Positions 1 through 9,975 of a DNA stretch of 64,000 bases are shown here, piece by piece. Position 1 is the stretch's first letter. Each line of letters begins with the position of its first letter. The translations under genes and the position numbers were made by a program. Origin of the DNA: Bettongia penicillata ogilbyi (lineage: Eukaryota; Chordata; Mammalia; Diprotodontia; Potoroidae); assembly GCA_023548195.1 (NCBI GenBank), contig JAJHZJ010000061.1, positions 6,092,373 to 6,156,372 of the forward strand. The letters are read 5' to 3'. The notes beneath the pieces were generated by a model. The model saw nothing but the letters and a program-made list of their open reading frames with translations, did no database searches and was not told the origin of the DNA.

Positions 1-376
1 TCTAGACTTTTTCTGGAAGGATGGTACTTCTTGAAGCCTTTGGCAAACCTCAAAAATGATAATCTCAACACTGCTCTTTTGTCTTCTAGGGTGCTCTTTT
101 CACAGTCAGCCCTCTTAGGAAGAAATATATTCTTTAAAGCAATAAATTGTCATGGAAATAGACCAAACTGAGACCTAGAAGACTAGAGCTCAAAACCTGG
201 CCTCTGTTCAGCTATAAGCTCTTAGACAAGTTCAGGAGTAGGGAACCTGCAGCCTTAAGGCCACGTATTGCCTTCAAGATCTTTAAGTGCAACCTTTTGA
301 CTGAATCAAAATTTTACAGAACAATTCTTTTATTTTTATTAGTACATTTTTGTTCATCTTTTACATTTTTATTTTT

Positions 377-391
377 AAAAATGAACATATT
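377..391. repeat. Left target-site duplication of the HAL1-like element
   Basis: AAAAATGAACATATT, identical to 4046-4060. Confidence 0.9.
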
Positions 392-531
392 AGAGGAGTC
401 AAGATGGCGGAGTAGACTCACGTATGCTAGCTCCGAATCCACAGCCCATAGATTTCCTGTAAAAAGAACTCCCCACAAATTCTGGAGCACTGCAAGCCGT
501 GCAGAAACACAGTGGAAGAGATTTCCGTTCC

Positions 532-657
532 AGAGAGCCCTGGAAAGCCGTCTCCAGGGATCCGTCGCACACCGGAGAGCCCTGGAAAGCCGTCCCCAGG
601 GGTCCGTCGCACACCGGAGAGCCCTGGAAAGCCATCCCCAGGGGTCCGTCACACACC
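532..657 (+). repeat. Three 42-bp tandem repeats in the HAL1-like 5' UTR
   Basis: Units at 532-573, 574-615 and 616-657 share GAGAGCCCTGGAAAGCC and CCGTCGCACACC and differ at a few positions. They are CpG-bearing and probably part of the internal promoter region of the element. The 42-bp period keeps frames open on both strands, which explains several spurious open frames here. Confidence 0.9.
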
Positions 658-1145
658 AGACAGCGGAGCCCACCTCTGCGCTGCCCTGGCCATGCCGGCC
701 AAGAGGAACAGATCCAAGCAAGCTTCAGGGACAGAATCTCCGGCGGCTGCCAAGGTCCCTCCACTCACAGGCGCTCCAGGTCAGTAAGAGAGACTTCTGG
801 GCTGGCCAAGAGGGGAGCGGGGTGTCTCCGTGACTCGGGACCCCTCGGGAGGCAGCGGCAGAGGGAGCAGCAGAGGCAGCGGCAGCGGCCCAGAACTCCC
901 TGAGCAGGCAGGAGCTCAGGGCCATTACTGAAGGTCTCTGCATAAACCCCCTGAGGGAACTGAGCCTGGGAGGTGGCCCTGCCCCCACCTGAGCAGTACT
1001 TAAGCTCATATTGAATAGCAGCCACTCCCTGTGTAAAGCCCTGAGGCTGGGAAGCAGCATTTGAATCTCAGACCCCAAGCACTAGCTGGGCAGATCTAGG
1101 AGGGGGTGGAGAGGAATCTCAGAAGTCAAGTAACTGGCTGGGAAA

Positions 1146-2247
1146 ATGCCCAGAAAAAGGAAGAAAAATAAGACCATAAAAAGCTACTTTCTTGGGGGTC
1201 AGATGTTCCCGCCTTTCATTTCTGATGATGAGGAACAATGCTTACCATCAGGGAAAGACGTGGAGGTCAGGGCCTCTGTATCCCAGGCATCCAAGGTGGA
1301 TGTCCAGTGGGCTCAGGCCATGGAAGAGCTCAAAAAGGGTTTTGAAAATCAAGTTAGACAGGTGGAGGAAAAACTGGGAAGAGAAATGAGAGAGATGCAA
1401 GAAAAGCATGAAAAACAGGTCAATACCTTGCTAAAGGAGAGCCCAGAAAAATGCTGAAGAAAATAACACCTTGAAAAATAGGCTCACTCAATTGGCAAAA
1501 GAGGTTCAAAAAGCCAATGAGGAGAAGAATGCTTTCAAAAGCAGAATTAGCCAAATGGGAAAAGAGGTTCAAAAGCTCACTGAAGAAAATAGTTCTCTCA
1601 AAATTAGAATGGAACAGATGGAGGCTAATGACTTTCTGAGAAACCAAGAAATCACAAAACAAAACCAAAAGAATGAAAAAATGGAAGAGAATGTGAAATA
1701 TCTCATGGGAAAAACAACTGACCTGGAAAATAGATCCAGGAGAGACAATTTAAAAATTATGGGACTACCTGAAAGCCATGATCAGAAAAAGAGTCTAGAC
1801 ATCATCTTTCATGAAATTATCAAGGAAAACTGCCCTGATATTCTAAAACCAGAGGGCAAAATAAGTATTGAAGGAATCCATCGATCACCACCTGAAAGAA
1901 ATCCAAAAAGAGAAACTCCTAGGAACGTTGTGGCCAAATTCCAGAATTCCCAGGTCAAGGAGAAAATACTGCAATCAGCTAGAAAGAAACAATTCCAGTA
2001 TTGTGGAAATACAATCAGGATAAGTCAAGATCTAGTAGCTTCTACATTAAGGGATCGAAGGGCGTGGAATAGGATATTCCAGAAGTCAAAGGAACTAGGA
2101 CTCAAACCAAGAATCACCTACCCAGCAAAACTGAGTATAATACTTCAGGGGAAAATATGGTCTTCCAATGAAACAGAGGACTTTCAATCATTCTTGATGA
2201 AAAGACCAGAGCTGAAAAGAAAATGTGACTTTCAAACACAAGAATGA
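1146..2247 (+). pseudogene. HAL1/L1 ORF1 (RNA-binding protein), one frameshift
   Basis: It starts MPRKRKKNKTIKSYF at 1146. The first frame ends at 1457 and a second runs 1471-2247, so one frameshift near 1445-1470 breaks it. The remainder shows a long coiled coil (ENSSLKIRMEQME), the L1 ORF1 RNA-recognition block DLENRSRRDNLKIMGLPES and the C-terminal domain (RRAWNRIFQKSKELGLKPRI). About 360 residues in total, the usual ORF1p size. ORF1p is a trimeric RNA-binding chaperone of L1 particles. Confidence 0.85.
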
Positions 2248-2382
2248 GAAGAAGCATGAAAAAGTAAACAGCAAAGAGAAGTCATAAGGGACTTACCAAA
2301 GGTGATATGTTTACATTCCTACATGGAAAGATGATATTTGTAACTCTTAAAACTTTTCAGTATCTGGGTAGTTGGTGGGACT

Positions 2383-2453
2383 ACACACACACACATGTAC
2401 ACGCGTGCATGCACACACACATACACACATGCACACGCACACACAGAGACAGA
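2383..2453 (+). repeat. (CA)n-rich microsatellite in the HAL1-like 3' UTR
   Basis: Interrupted CA/CACACATG repeats. Confidence 0.8.
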
Positions 2454-2469
2454 GAGCACAAAGTGAATT

Positions 2470-4025
2470 GAATAGGATGGGACCATATCTTAAAAGAAAT
2501 TAAGGTAAATGGTGAGAGAGAAATGTAGTGGGAGGAGAGAGGGTGAAATGGAATGGGGTAAATTATCTCTCATTCAAGAGGTAAGCAGACGACTTTTTAG
2601 TGGAGAGAAAAAGAGGAGAGCTGAGAAAAAAACATGAAGTTTACCCTCATCACATTCGACTAAACGAAGGAATAAAATGCACATTCATTTTGGTATGAAA
2701 ACCTATCTTACAATACAGGAAAGTGGGGGAGAAGGAGATAAGCAGGGAGGGAGGGATGATGGAAGGGAGGGCAATGGGAAGAGGGAGCAATTTGAAGTCA
2801 ACACTCAGGGAGGGACAAGATCAAAAGACAGAATAGAAACAATGGGAGGCAGGATAGGATGGAGGGAAATACAGTTAGTCTTACACAACATGACTATTAT
2901 GGAAGTCATTTGCAAAACTACACAGATAGGGCCTATATTGAATTGCCTGCCTTCCCAAAGGGAATGGGTGGGGAGGGAGGGATGGGGCGAATTTGGAACT
3001 CAAAGTTTTAGGAACAGCTGTTTAGTATTGTTCTTGCTACTAGGAAACAAGAAATACAATTAATGGGGAATAGAAAGTCATCTGGCCCTACAGGACAAAA
3101 GAAAAGATGGGCACAAGAGAAAAGAGGGATGATAGAAGACAGGGCAGATTGGCAATAGGAGAAATTAGAATGCTCAGTGTATTGGGGTGGGGGGAGGGAT
3201 AAATGGGGAGAAAATTTGGAACCCAAAATTTTGTGAAAATGAATGTAAAAAGTTAAATAAATAAATTCATATTAAAAAAAAAAGAAAGACCTTTTACAAT
3301 TGAGGGGAAGAGGGGGGAGATGAAAGGAATAAATGAGCCTTACTGTCATGGGATTTGGCTTAAGGAAGGAATAACACACACTCATTTGGGTATGGAAATC
3401 TATTTTACCCTGCAGGAAGACAGGGGGTAAGAGGGTAGAAGAGGGAAGATAATATAAGGGACAGCAAATTGGGGAAAGGATAATCAGAAGCAAATACTAT
3501 TATGTGGGGACAGTTTGAGGGAGAGAATGAAATAATTGGAGGGCAGGACAGAGCAGAGGGGAATGTGGTTAGTCTTTCACAACATGACTTTTATGGAAGT
3601 GTCTTGCACTGTTACACATGTATGACCTATATTGAATTGCTTGCTTTCTCGATGGGTAGTGGGGTGGTGGTGTGCAGGTAGGGAGGGAGGAAGGGAGTGA
3701 ATATGGAGCTCAAAACTTTCAAAAAAGAATGTTAAAAACTGTTTTTGCATGCAACTGGGATATAAGATGTACAGTCAATAGGTTATAGAAATCTATTTTG
3801 TCCTATAGGAAAATAGAAGGGAGGGAATGGAAGAAAGCGGGGGGGTGGGGGGTGATAGAAAGGAGGAAAGACCAGGGGAAGGGGTAGAGGGTGTGTGTGC
3901 TATACAGGGGTGGGGAATGGGGAGAAAATTTAAATTTCAAATTATTGTGGAAGTGAATGTTGAAAATTTATAAAATAAATTACATATATATGAAAGTTCT
4001 GTAGTCTATCAAACAAATAAAATAA
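2470..4025 (+). repeat. Duplicated 3' UTR unit in the HAL1-like element
   Basis: Two diverged copies of a unit of about 0.75 kb, 2470-3275 and 3295-4025. Each has an acacattcattttggtatg-like segment, G-rich purine tracts, a 'tcacaacatgac...atggaagt' block, 'cctatattgaattgc' and an end with 'aaaatg...aaataaataa'. The first copy ends in its own A-rich stretch at about 3270-3290. Confidence 0.7.
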
Positions 4026-4045
4026 ATAATGAATAAAAAAAAAAT

Positions 4046-4060
4046 AAAAATGAACATATT
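4046..4060. repeat. Right target-site duplication of the HAL1-like element
   Basis: AAAAATGAACATATT, identical to 377-391, directly after the A-rich tail. Confidence 0.9.
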
Positions 4061-4415
4061 TAAAATGCCAAAGAATAAAATAAGTTTCAATGAAATAATC
4101 TTCCCAGATTGACCAGCACATTACTAAGAACAGTAACAAGCCACAAGGGTAAATTGATGGTTGTTTCGCTCATTGTTTAGTTCTAACTTCCCGGCCTGAC
4201 TGGCATCACTATCACACAAGGCTGTTGGTTGGTCAAGGGTTATGGAGGGTCAAGTACTCCAGTCTATTATTAGCTTTTGACAACGGTGCACGGTTTCTTT
4301 TTGAAGTGGAATTTGTGAATAGTTGCATGGTTAAACAGTATCTTTAAGAAAATATATATATATTTTTTATTAAGGATTGGGAATTGCAATATTATCTTGT
4401 TCTGCTAAAGATAAG

Positions 4416-6010
4416 ATGATTTGCTTGCTTTGTGATACTGCAATATCAACATTAAAGAAATTCAATGCTCATCAGCATTATAACACTCATAAGCACCACA
4501 AATATTTTAAATTAGAGGGAAAGGAATGAAAGATTGTGTTGCAGAAATTAAAAAATGAAAAGCAAAAGCAAAGACAGTTCTTTCAAGCAGCAATAAGACC
4601 TGGAAATAATGTTACTGAAGCAACCTATAAAGTAGCTTATGTACTTGGGAAAAAAGGGAAGGCATTCAGTGATATACAAATTGTGAAAGAATGTACTGTC
4701 CAAGTTGTAGAATGTTTAGATTCTGATAACGTTTCAAAATACAAGCAACTGCCTCTTTTAAGGAGAACAATGACTGATTGGCCGCATGAATTAATTTTCA
4801 ATTTAACAGAACAACTTCATGCAGTACTTCAAAAGGAACATATATATAAATTCAATTATTGCTGTAGATGAATCCACAGGTTTTATACTTCGTTTGGGTC
4901 ATAACAGAAGATTTTCTTTGCTACAAAGTTGCTTGCTTTGGCACTCTTGGAAACAGAACACAGGGAATGGGTATCGTTCAACACCTTTCAAGATAAATGT
5001 TGTGAAGTTGGACTGAATTTGGTAAATTTAGTGAGTATATATACAGATGGTACACCTTCCATGATAGGAAAACATGAAGGGTTTATTGCACGGATAAAAA
5101 AGTATTAACATCTCTTGATGCTCTCATTTCTTTTCACTGTATCTTGCATCAGCAAAATCTCTGTGCTAAAGCTACTATTTTAAATGACACTTTGCAAAAA
5201 GTTCTAAGTATCTGTGCAAATGCAACACAGCATCATCAGTTTTGTAACATGCTAAACCTAAACAACGAGTACTTGGTGTAGACTTGCTGCACCACTCTAA
5301 AGCGCACTGGTTACTGCAGGGCCAGCGTTGGCTAAAATCTCATCCCTATGAGAACAGACAGTTACATTTTATGAAGAACAGGATCAGCAATGTGAATTAC
5401 TGGAGACTGTCTATAGGAGGGCTGCATTTCTGTGCAAGATCATGTCAAATAAGAACGTGAACATTTCTTTGCAAGGTAAAACCAAGCCTATATATGATAT
5501 GTGGCAAAAAACCCCAAGCATTTTGAAAAAAGATATTTTTTCAAAACACTTCTTCAAAAGGAAATTCTGGATGAACATTTTCCTGTCAGCAAAGGTCACT
5601 GATAACGCAGGATCATACATGCGAGCCACTGAAGAACACGCAGCTGCCACAGACCTATTAACTGGAGAACACAAGGGAGGTTCACTGACTTTGGGAATCA
5701 CGACATCACCTTCCAATCAGCACTTCAGCCTCATCTCGTTGAGAGTCTCAAGGCACCTAAAGAACTACAGATGGAACTCACTGAGCTCTCAATATATGAC
5801 ATTTTAAAGTCATTGTCTGATGCTAAGATTCAATTGAAGTATGGAAAAATGCAGGAGAATGTGTCCCAAACATGCTTTCTAACCACTTACTTACTGCTGC
5901 AAATCTACATTTTCCTACCTAACCCAAATCACAAGTCACAAATGACTGACATCCATCTAGACAATCAACTGAAAAGGCAACCTCCATGCTGCAACCATAT
6001 ATTCAAATGA
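4416..6010 (+). pseudogene. Degenerate hAT transposase (GTF2IRD2/ZBED-like)
   Basis: The relic is readable over several frames with stops and shifts. In order: a BED-type zinc finger, ICLLCDTAISTLKKFNAHQH then YNTHKH (from 4416, stop near 4530); RPGNNVTEATYKVAYVLGKK (open frame 4536-4871); AVDEST; YTDGTPSMIGKHEGFIARIK (about 5042); CILHQQNLCAKATILND (about 5142); HWLLQGQRWLKSHP; AFLCKIMSNKN then LQGKTKPIYDMWQK; LQMELTELS; and KSQMTDIHLDNQL, matching the hAT C-terminal dimerisation region. This is the same family as the transposase domain of GTF2IRD2. At least four frame breaks show it is dead. It could also derive from a domesticated gene copy, but the flanking inverted repeats favour the transposon itself. 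Confidence 0.8.
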
Positions 6011-6594
6011 TTTCCAACAAAAGCAGACACAATTAAAGTCATTAAAAGGTTAGTTAACTTTTAGATGAACAGTTTTCATTTTTTTGAAATTATTAAGTAT
6101 ATAGTAGTTAGAATTTTACAATAACAACATACATTTTAAAGTATATCTAATTGAAGTTTCTTGAATGTGGCCTTATTTGATTATAGCTAAATATTAATGC
6201 AGCCTTCTAACATGGAAAAGTTCCCCATCCCGGACAACTTAATTCAACTTTCTAGTTCTCAGCTGTCCTATCTGTAAAATGAGAATGACATGCTACTCTG
6301 TAATTTTAAGATGTTACAAAAAATGTAGGTTATTATTCTACAAAATCTAGGAACTGGGTCTAATGTAAATTAGGCAATGAAAATTTTAAGAAAATGAAAA
6401 TTAAAATCCATAAAACAAAGATGCTCATAAGAAGTTATAGATTAGTAGCACCAGCAGAAAAGATCTTAATAGTTATACTTGTTAAAGGCAAACTATTCTA
6501 ATTTAAATTATTTTTAAAGACAAATTAATTTAAAGACAATTAACCATGCTGATAAAGGACAAAAACTACAAATGACGGGTAATCTGAATGCATG

Positions 6595-6800
6595 AGGAGA
6601 AGATTAAATCTGGAGTCAGAAAGATCTGCTTTAATACTACTTCTAACATTAGCTATATGATCATGGGCAAGTCACTTAAACTTTATAATGCTCAGTTTCC
6701 CTAACTACAAAACTGGGATAAGATACCTGCACAATGTACAAGGTTCACAGTAAGGCTCAAACAAGAGAATGTGTCTAAATCACTTCACAAACAGTAAAGG
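6595..6800 (+). mobile_element. MIR-type SINE
   Basis: Shows ctggagtcagaaagatctg, gggcaagtcacttaaac and a cagtttccctaactac block, the MIR sense order. Confidence 0.8.
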
Positions 6801-6899
6801 GATTTAGGGCTTGGGTCTATCATTTCATTAGTAAAAGGAACTCCTGAATGAGAAAATTCCCTGTAGCAAGCAATACAGGTAAGGAACTTCTCTTCTCCT

Positions 6900-7045
6900 T
6901 GGAGCTGTAAATTCTAGAGAGCTTGGAGAGATAAAATTACTTGCCCATGGTCACAAGACCTGCATGTGTCTGGAGTGGGAGTTGAGCCTGGGTCTTTCTA
7001 GCTTCAAGGCTGGACTCTATGCACCATCCCACATTACCTTCCAAG
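6900..7045 (-). mobile_element. MIR-type SINE fragment
   Basis: Shows acttgcccatggtcacaag, gagcctgggtctttctagc and ctggactctatgcacc, MIR antisense order. Confidence 0.75.
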
Positions 7046-7494
7046 TCTTAAAAGCACTATAAAATGCTGGTTATTGTTTTCTAAAATACCAAAATTATTC
7101 CAAGTATTTGGATTTGGAATGATTACTTAATATTTTTAAGTATTAGTTATAAAGAAGTCATGCTGTGAACACCTGGTTCAATAAAAACTAAAAACTATAA
7201 AGCTGCCATATTCTTCTCATTACTTGCCCCTCCTTTCTATGATGAACTTAGCCACAAGCCTAATCAGGGCTGCCCTTTAAATGAGCTGTCCTGGAATCTG
7301 GACTCCCTTGTGTGAGGAGATGATGGTTTAACTTTAAAAGGCTTTATCATCTAGGTCCTGTGAAAACATCAAAGGGTGAAGCGAGCACAGTGGGTGACAG
7401 TGTGAAAAACCTGAAAAGCAAGATTTGCTAGAAAGGATAATACGGAGAATTAGGCTGTAAATAATCAAGATAGCCTCTTTTCCATCCTCATCAT

Positions 7495-9065
7495 TCTTGA
7501 GCTCTCTGAAGACTCTGACACTACTGACTACCCACTTTTCTCCCTAGATTTTCACAACATTGCCCTCTCCTGAGTTTTTTCTCACCTGTCTGATGATCCT
7601 CAGTCTTCCAGGTAATGCCTACTAACTCTACTGTTCCCTAAAGCTCTGTACTGGACCTTTTCTTCTCTATAACAGGGATCCTTAACATTTTTTGTGTCAC
7701 AGGCCCTTTAAGACAATCTGGTAAAGTCTATGGATCCCTTGTCAGAATAACCATTTTAAATGCATAAAACATAAATCAAAAAGCAAACTATATTGACATA
7801 TAGTTATCAAAATAATCTTAAAAACAAGTTCATGGATCCCAGGTTAAGAAATCCTCCATATGCTATCTTGTTTAGTGATCTCATCAGATTCCGTGGATAC
7901 AATCTGTATTTCTATCCAGATAATTCTCAAATCTATTTTCTTCTCCTTGCCAAGACCAAACAACGCCTCTAACCCCCCAACTCTTTCTCTCTCTCTCTCA
8001 CACACACACAACTCCACTTTCTCCCACCTTTTCCAATGTGACCGCACTAGTCAACCTCCTGACCTATAGTCTCCTATCACCAAATGCCTATTAGCAGTCT
8101 GCAACTGGATGTCATACAGGCACCTTAAACTCAACATATCCAAAAATGAACTCATCCTCCCTTGTCTGAACTTTCCCATTACTATTAAGTGTACCAGTAT
8201 CCTCTTTCAGTCAGTCACACAGGAACACAACCTATTTGTCATCAACTTCTTTACACTCAGCCTGCATTAACTAATCTGTTGTCAAATCTTGCCATTTCCA
8301 CCATCACGTTTCTTCTCTCCACTCACACAGCTGCCTCTTGTCTAGACCCTTATCACCTCACCTCTGGACAACTGCAATAACCTTTGGCTGGTCTCCCTGC
8401 CCTAAGTCTCTCCACTGCAGCCCACCTCCCTCTACTCAGCTGCCAAAGTATAAGCCAGGTCCAACCATGCCTTACTCCCCACCCCACCTAATAAACTCCA
8501 GTATATATTATCACTTGAATCAAATATAAAATCTTCTGTTTGGTTTTTATTGTCCTTCCCAAGCTGGCCCTTCCTACCTTTCCATTATTCTTACGCTCCA
8601 TTCCCTCAAAGGACTCTGGCCTCCTTGCTGTTCCATGCCCATGACACTCCTGCCTTGGGGCACTTTCACTGACTGTCACCCATGCTCACAACTCTTTCCT
8701 TTCTCATCTCTGCCTCTCATCTTTCCTGGTTTCCTTCAAATCTTTGCTGTTCCTCCAACCTGAAACTCTCCCCAACTCTGTGCCTTTTAATGGTTTTCTA
8801 CTATGTCTGGAATACTCTCCCTTCTTCATCTCTACTTCCTGGCCTTCTTCCAGACTCAAGTCTTTCCTGGACCTCTCATTAATTTGTTACCTTACCTTTG
8901 AGATTACCTACCATTTATTCTGCATGTATCTATTATTTGTACATAGTTCTTGGCATGCTATCTTCCCCCATTAGAAAGAGTTCCTTGAGGGCAGGAATCA
9001 CGTTTAGGCCTTTCTTTGCAACCTTGATGGTGCTTGACACATAGTAAGCACTTATTGATAATGGC
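7495..9065 (+). mobile_element. L2 LINE 3' portion
   Basis: Recognisable L2 ORF2/3' blocks in sense order: ctcaacatatccaaaaatga, the 'cccttatcacctcacctctggacaactgcaataacc...ggtctccctgcc' block, 'ggaatactctccc', and the 3' end 'ccttgagggcaggaatc...tagtaagcacttattga'. It is broken by a small element at 7675-7855 and has many stops. Confidence 0.8.
7675..7855. mobile_element. Small palindromic DNA transposon (MITE) nested in L2
   Basis: About 180 bp with inverted ends: gggatccttaac at the left and gttaagaaatcc at the right, with internal 'cccttta...catggatccc' symmetry. It resembles non-autonomous hAT-type mammalian elements. The exact family and target duplication are unresolved. Confidence 0.6.
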
Positions 9066-9238
9066 ACTATTTTCTAAAAAAACCCCCAAAACTTTCTGGT
9101 TTAGTAATATTTTTTTAAAATTTAAATTTTTAGTTGAAGCAACAGTATTATTTTTGTCATTACAATTAAACTTCAATTGACAGAAGGATTAAACTGAATA
9201 TGGTATTGTCATCTTTGCAGTCAGAATGTTGATGAATA

Positions 9239-9244
9239 TTTATT
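9239..9244 (-). promoter_or_regulatory. Candidate BRCA2 polyadenylation signal
   Basis: A minus-strand AATAAA lies about 730 bases past the stop, a spacing that would give a 3' UTR of roughly human size. It is only a hexamer match; the true 3' end is unknown. Confidence 0.25.
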
Positions 9245-9811
9245 AATAGGGAAAACCCTGTTATAACACTAGCATGCTTCAAAATTCAACAACTGATAAC
9301 TAGATGGTTTAAAAACAACAACTATAATCTCTTCTGTAGCAGAATTGGGTGAATGTATCCAAGAAAAGATTGTTAAGTAGTTAAGGCTTCTCAAAATGAA
9401 TACTGGGAACTTATGCCATCATAGGCTAAAAAAAAAAAAAAAAAAAAAAATGGCCCTTACCTGTAAAAAGAGGTTCATTAAACAAGTCTTAGCCAATAGC
9501 ACAATGGAAAATAAAAAGCATGGAAAACATGTAAATAGTGAAAAAATACAACGTTTTAATTTAAGGCATGTTTCCCCATTGAGTAAATATATACATCATT
9601 ATGAATACTTACAGGATCTTGAAAATAAGACAAATGTTTTCTCCCACTCTACACATTATATTTAAAATGGAAAAAAGAATACCTGTATACAAATATAAAC
9701 TATACAAGTCTTTACAAAATAGAAATGGAAATGAAGGATGCAGTACTGCTTCCTGTCATGTTAGTTTGTCACCTTGAGCTTTTCTGATAAAACTGTGATT
9801 TCATTTTTGTC
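9245..9811 (-). other. BRCA2 3' UTR or 3' flank, no repeat recognised
   Basis: The stretch after the tail relic is AT-rich, with no open frame of note and no interspersed repeat I recognise. It contains a run of 23 A on the plus strand at 9428-9450, which would be a U run in the BRCA2 message. Confidence 0.4.
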
Positions 9812-9964
9812 TTACCTAGTAATCCTAGTCTCTTCAATACTGGTTTGAGAAATATTTTCCACTTCAATCACAGTTTTAGGACGGTCGTTTTTCAGTACCC
9901 AGTGTTCCCCTGAACCATTGGGTTCTTTGCTGGTGGATCCATCAATAATATTTTTATTATTTAC
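9812..9964 (-). pseudogene. In-frame relic of the lost BRCA2 C-terminal tail
   Basis: After the exon 27 stop (9971-9973) and a second in-frame TAA (9965-9967) the same frame stays open for 50 codons to a TAA at 9812-9814. It starts with an AT-rich stretch. It then reads GSTSKEPNGSGEHW, matching the place and start of human GSTGEKQ, and ends with SQTSIEE, close to human SQASTEE. This looks like the ancestral C-terminal tail, now untranslated and decaying. The human RLKRR motif is VLKND in the relic. The similarity is short and was judged by eye. Confidence 0.6.
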
Positions 9965-9969
9965 TTAAT

Positions 9970-9975
9970 TTTATT
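9970..9975 (-). promoter_or_regulatory. AATAAA hexamer overlapping the BRCA2 stop codon
   Basis: The minus-strand bases spanning the last codon, the stop and the next base read AATAAA. If it were used as a polyadenylation signal the message would have almost no 3' UTR. It may be a chance product of the AT-rich insertion at the stop; there is no evidence of use. Confidence 0.25.

Larger units (their letters stand above)
392..4045 (+). mobile_element. HAL1-like (half-L1) retrotransposon, nearly full length
   Basis: It begins GAGGAGTCAAGATGGCGGAG, a typical marsupial L1 5' start. It has a GC-rich 5' UTR, an ORF1 and about 1.8 kb of purine-rich 3' UTR, then an A-rich tail. It is flanked by perfect 15-base target duplications AAAAATGAACATATT at 377-391 and 4046-4060, and the insertion point TT/AAAA fits L1 endonuclease. 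No reverse transcriptase reading frame exists between ORF1 and the tail, which is the HAL1 arrangement (ORF1 only, mobilised in trans). An L1 copy with ORF2 deleted is the alternative. Confidence 0.75.
233..6232 (+). mobile_element. Old hAT (Charlie-like) DNA transposon, split by a HAL1-like insertion
   Basis: The left end begins CAGGAGTAGGGAACCTG at 233 and the right end, read inward, begins CGGGATGGGGAAC from 6232; these are degenerate terminal inverted repeats. The 8 bases outside are GACAAGTT (225-232) and GACAACTT (6233-6240), a 7/8 target duplication typical of hAT elements. Subterminal GGCC-containing blocks occur at both ends. Removing the later insertion leaves about 2.3 kb, holding the transposase relic. 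Confidence 0.75.

Noticed and set aside
532..657. CRISPR-like regular repeats
   Set aside because: The repeats are directly adjacent without spacers, in a eukaryotic retrotransposon 5' UTR.
297..1078. Overlapping open frames on both strands at 300-1080
   Set aside because: They fall in the HAL1-like 5' UTR, where 42-bp (14-codon) repeats keep all frames open.
2677..3493. Open frames of 70-130 codons at 2677-3493
   Set aside because: They lie in the purine-rich retrotransposon 3' UTR and have low-complexity composition.
1..9000. 3' end of N4BP2L1, the convergent neighbour of BRCA2 in human
   Set aside because: I see no exon resembling it here; the region is filled by transposons.
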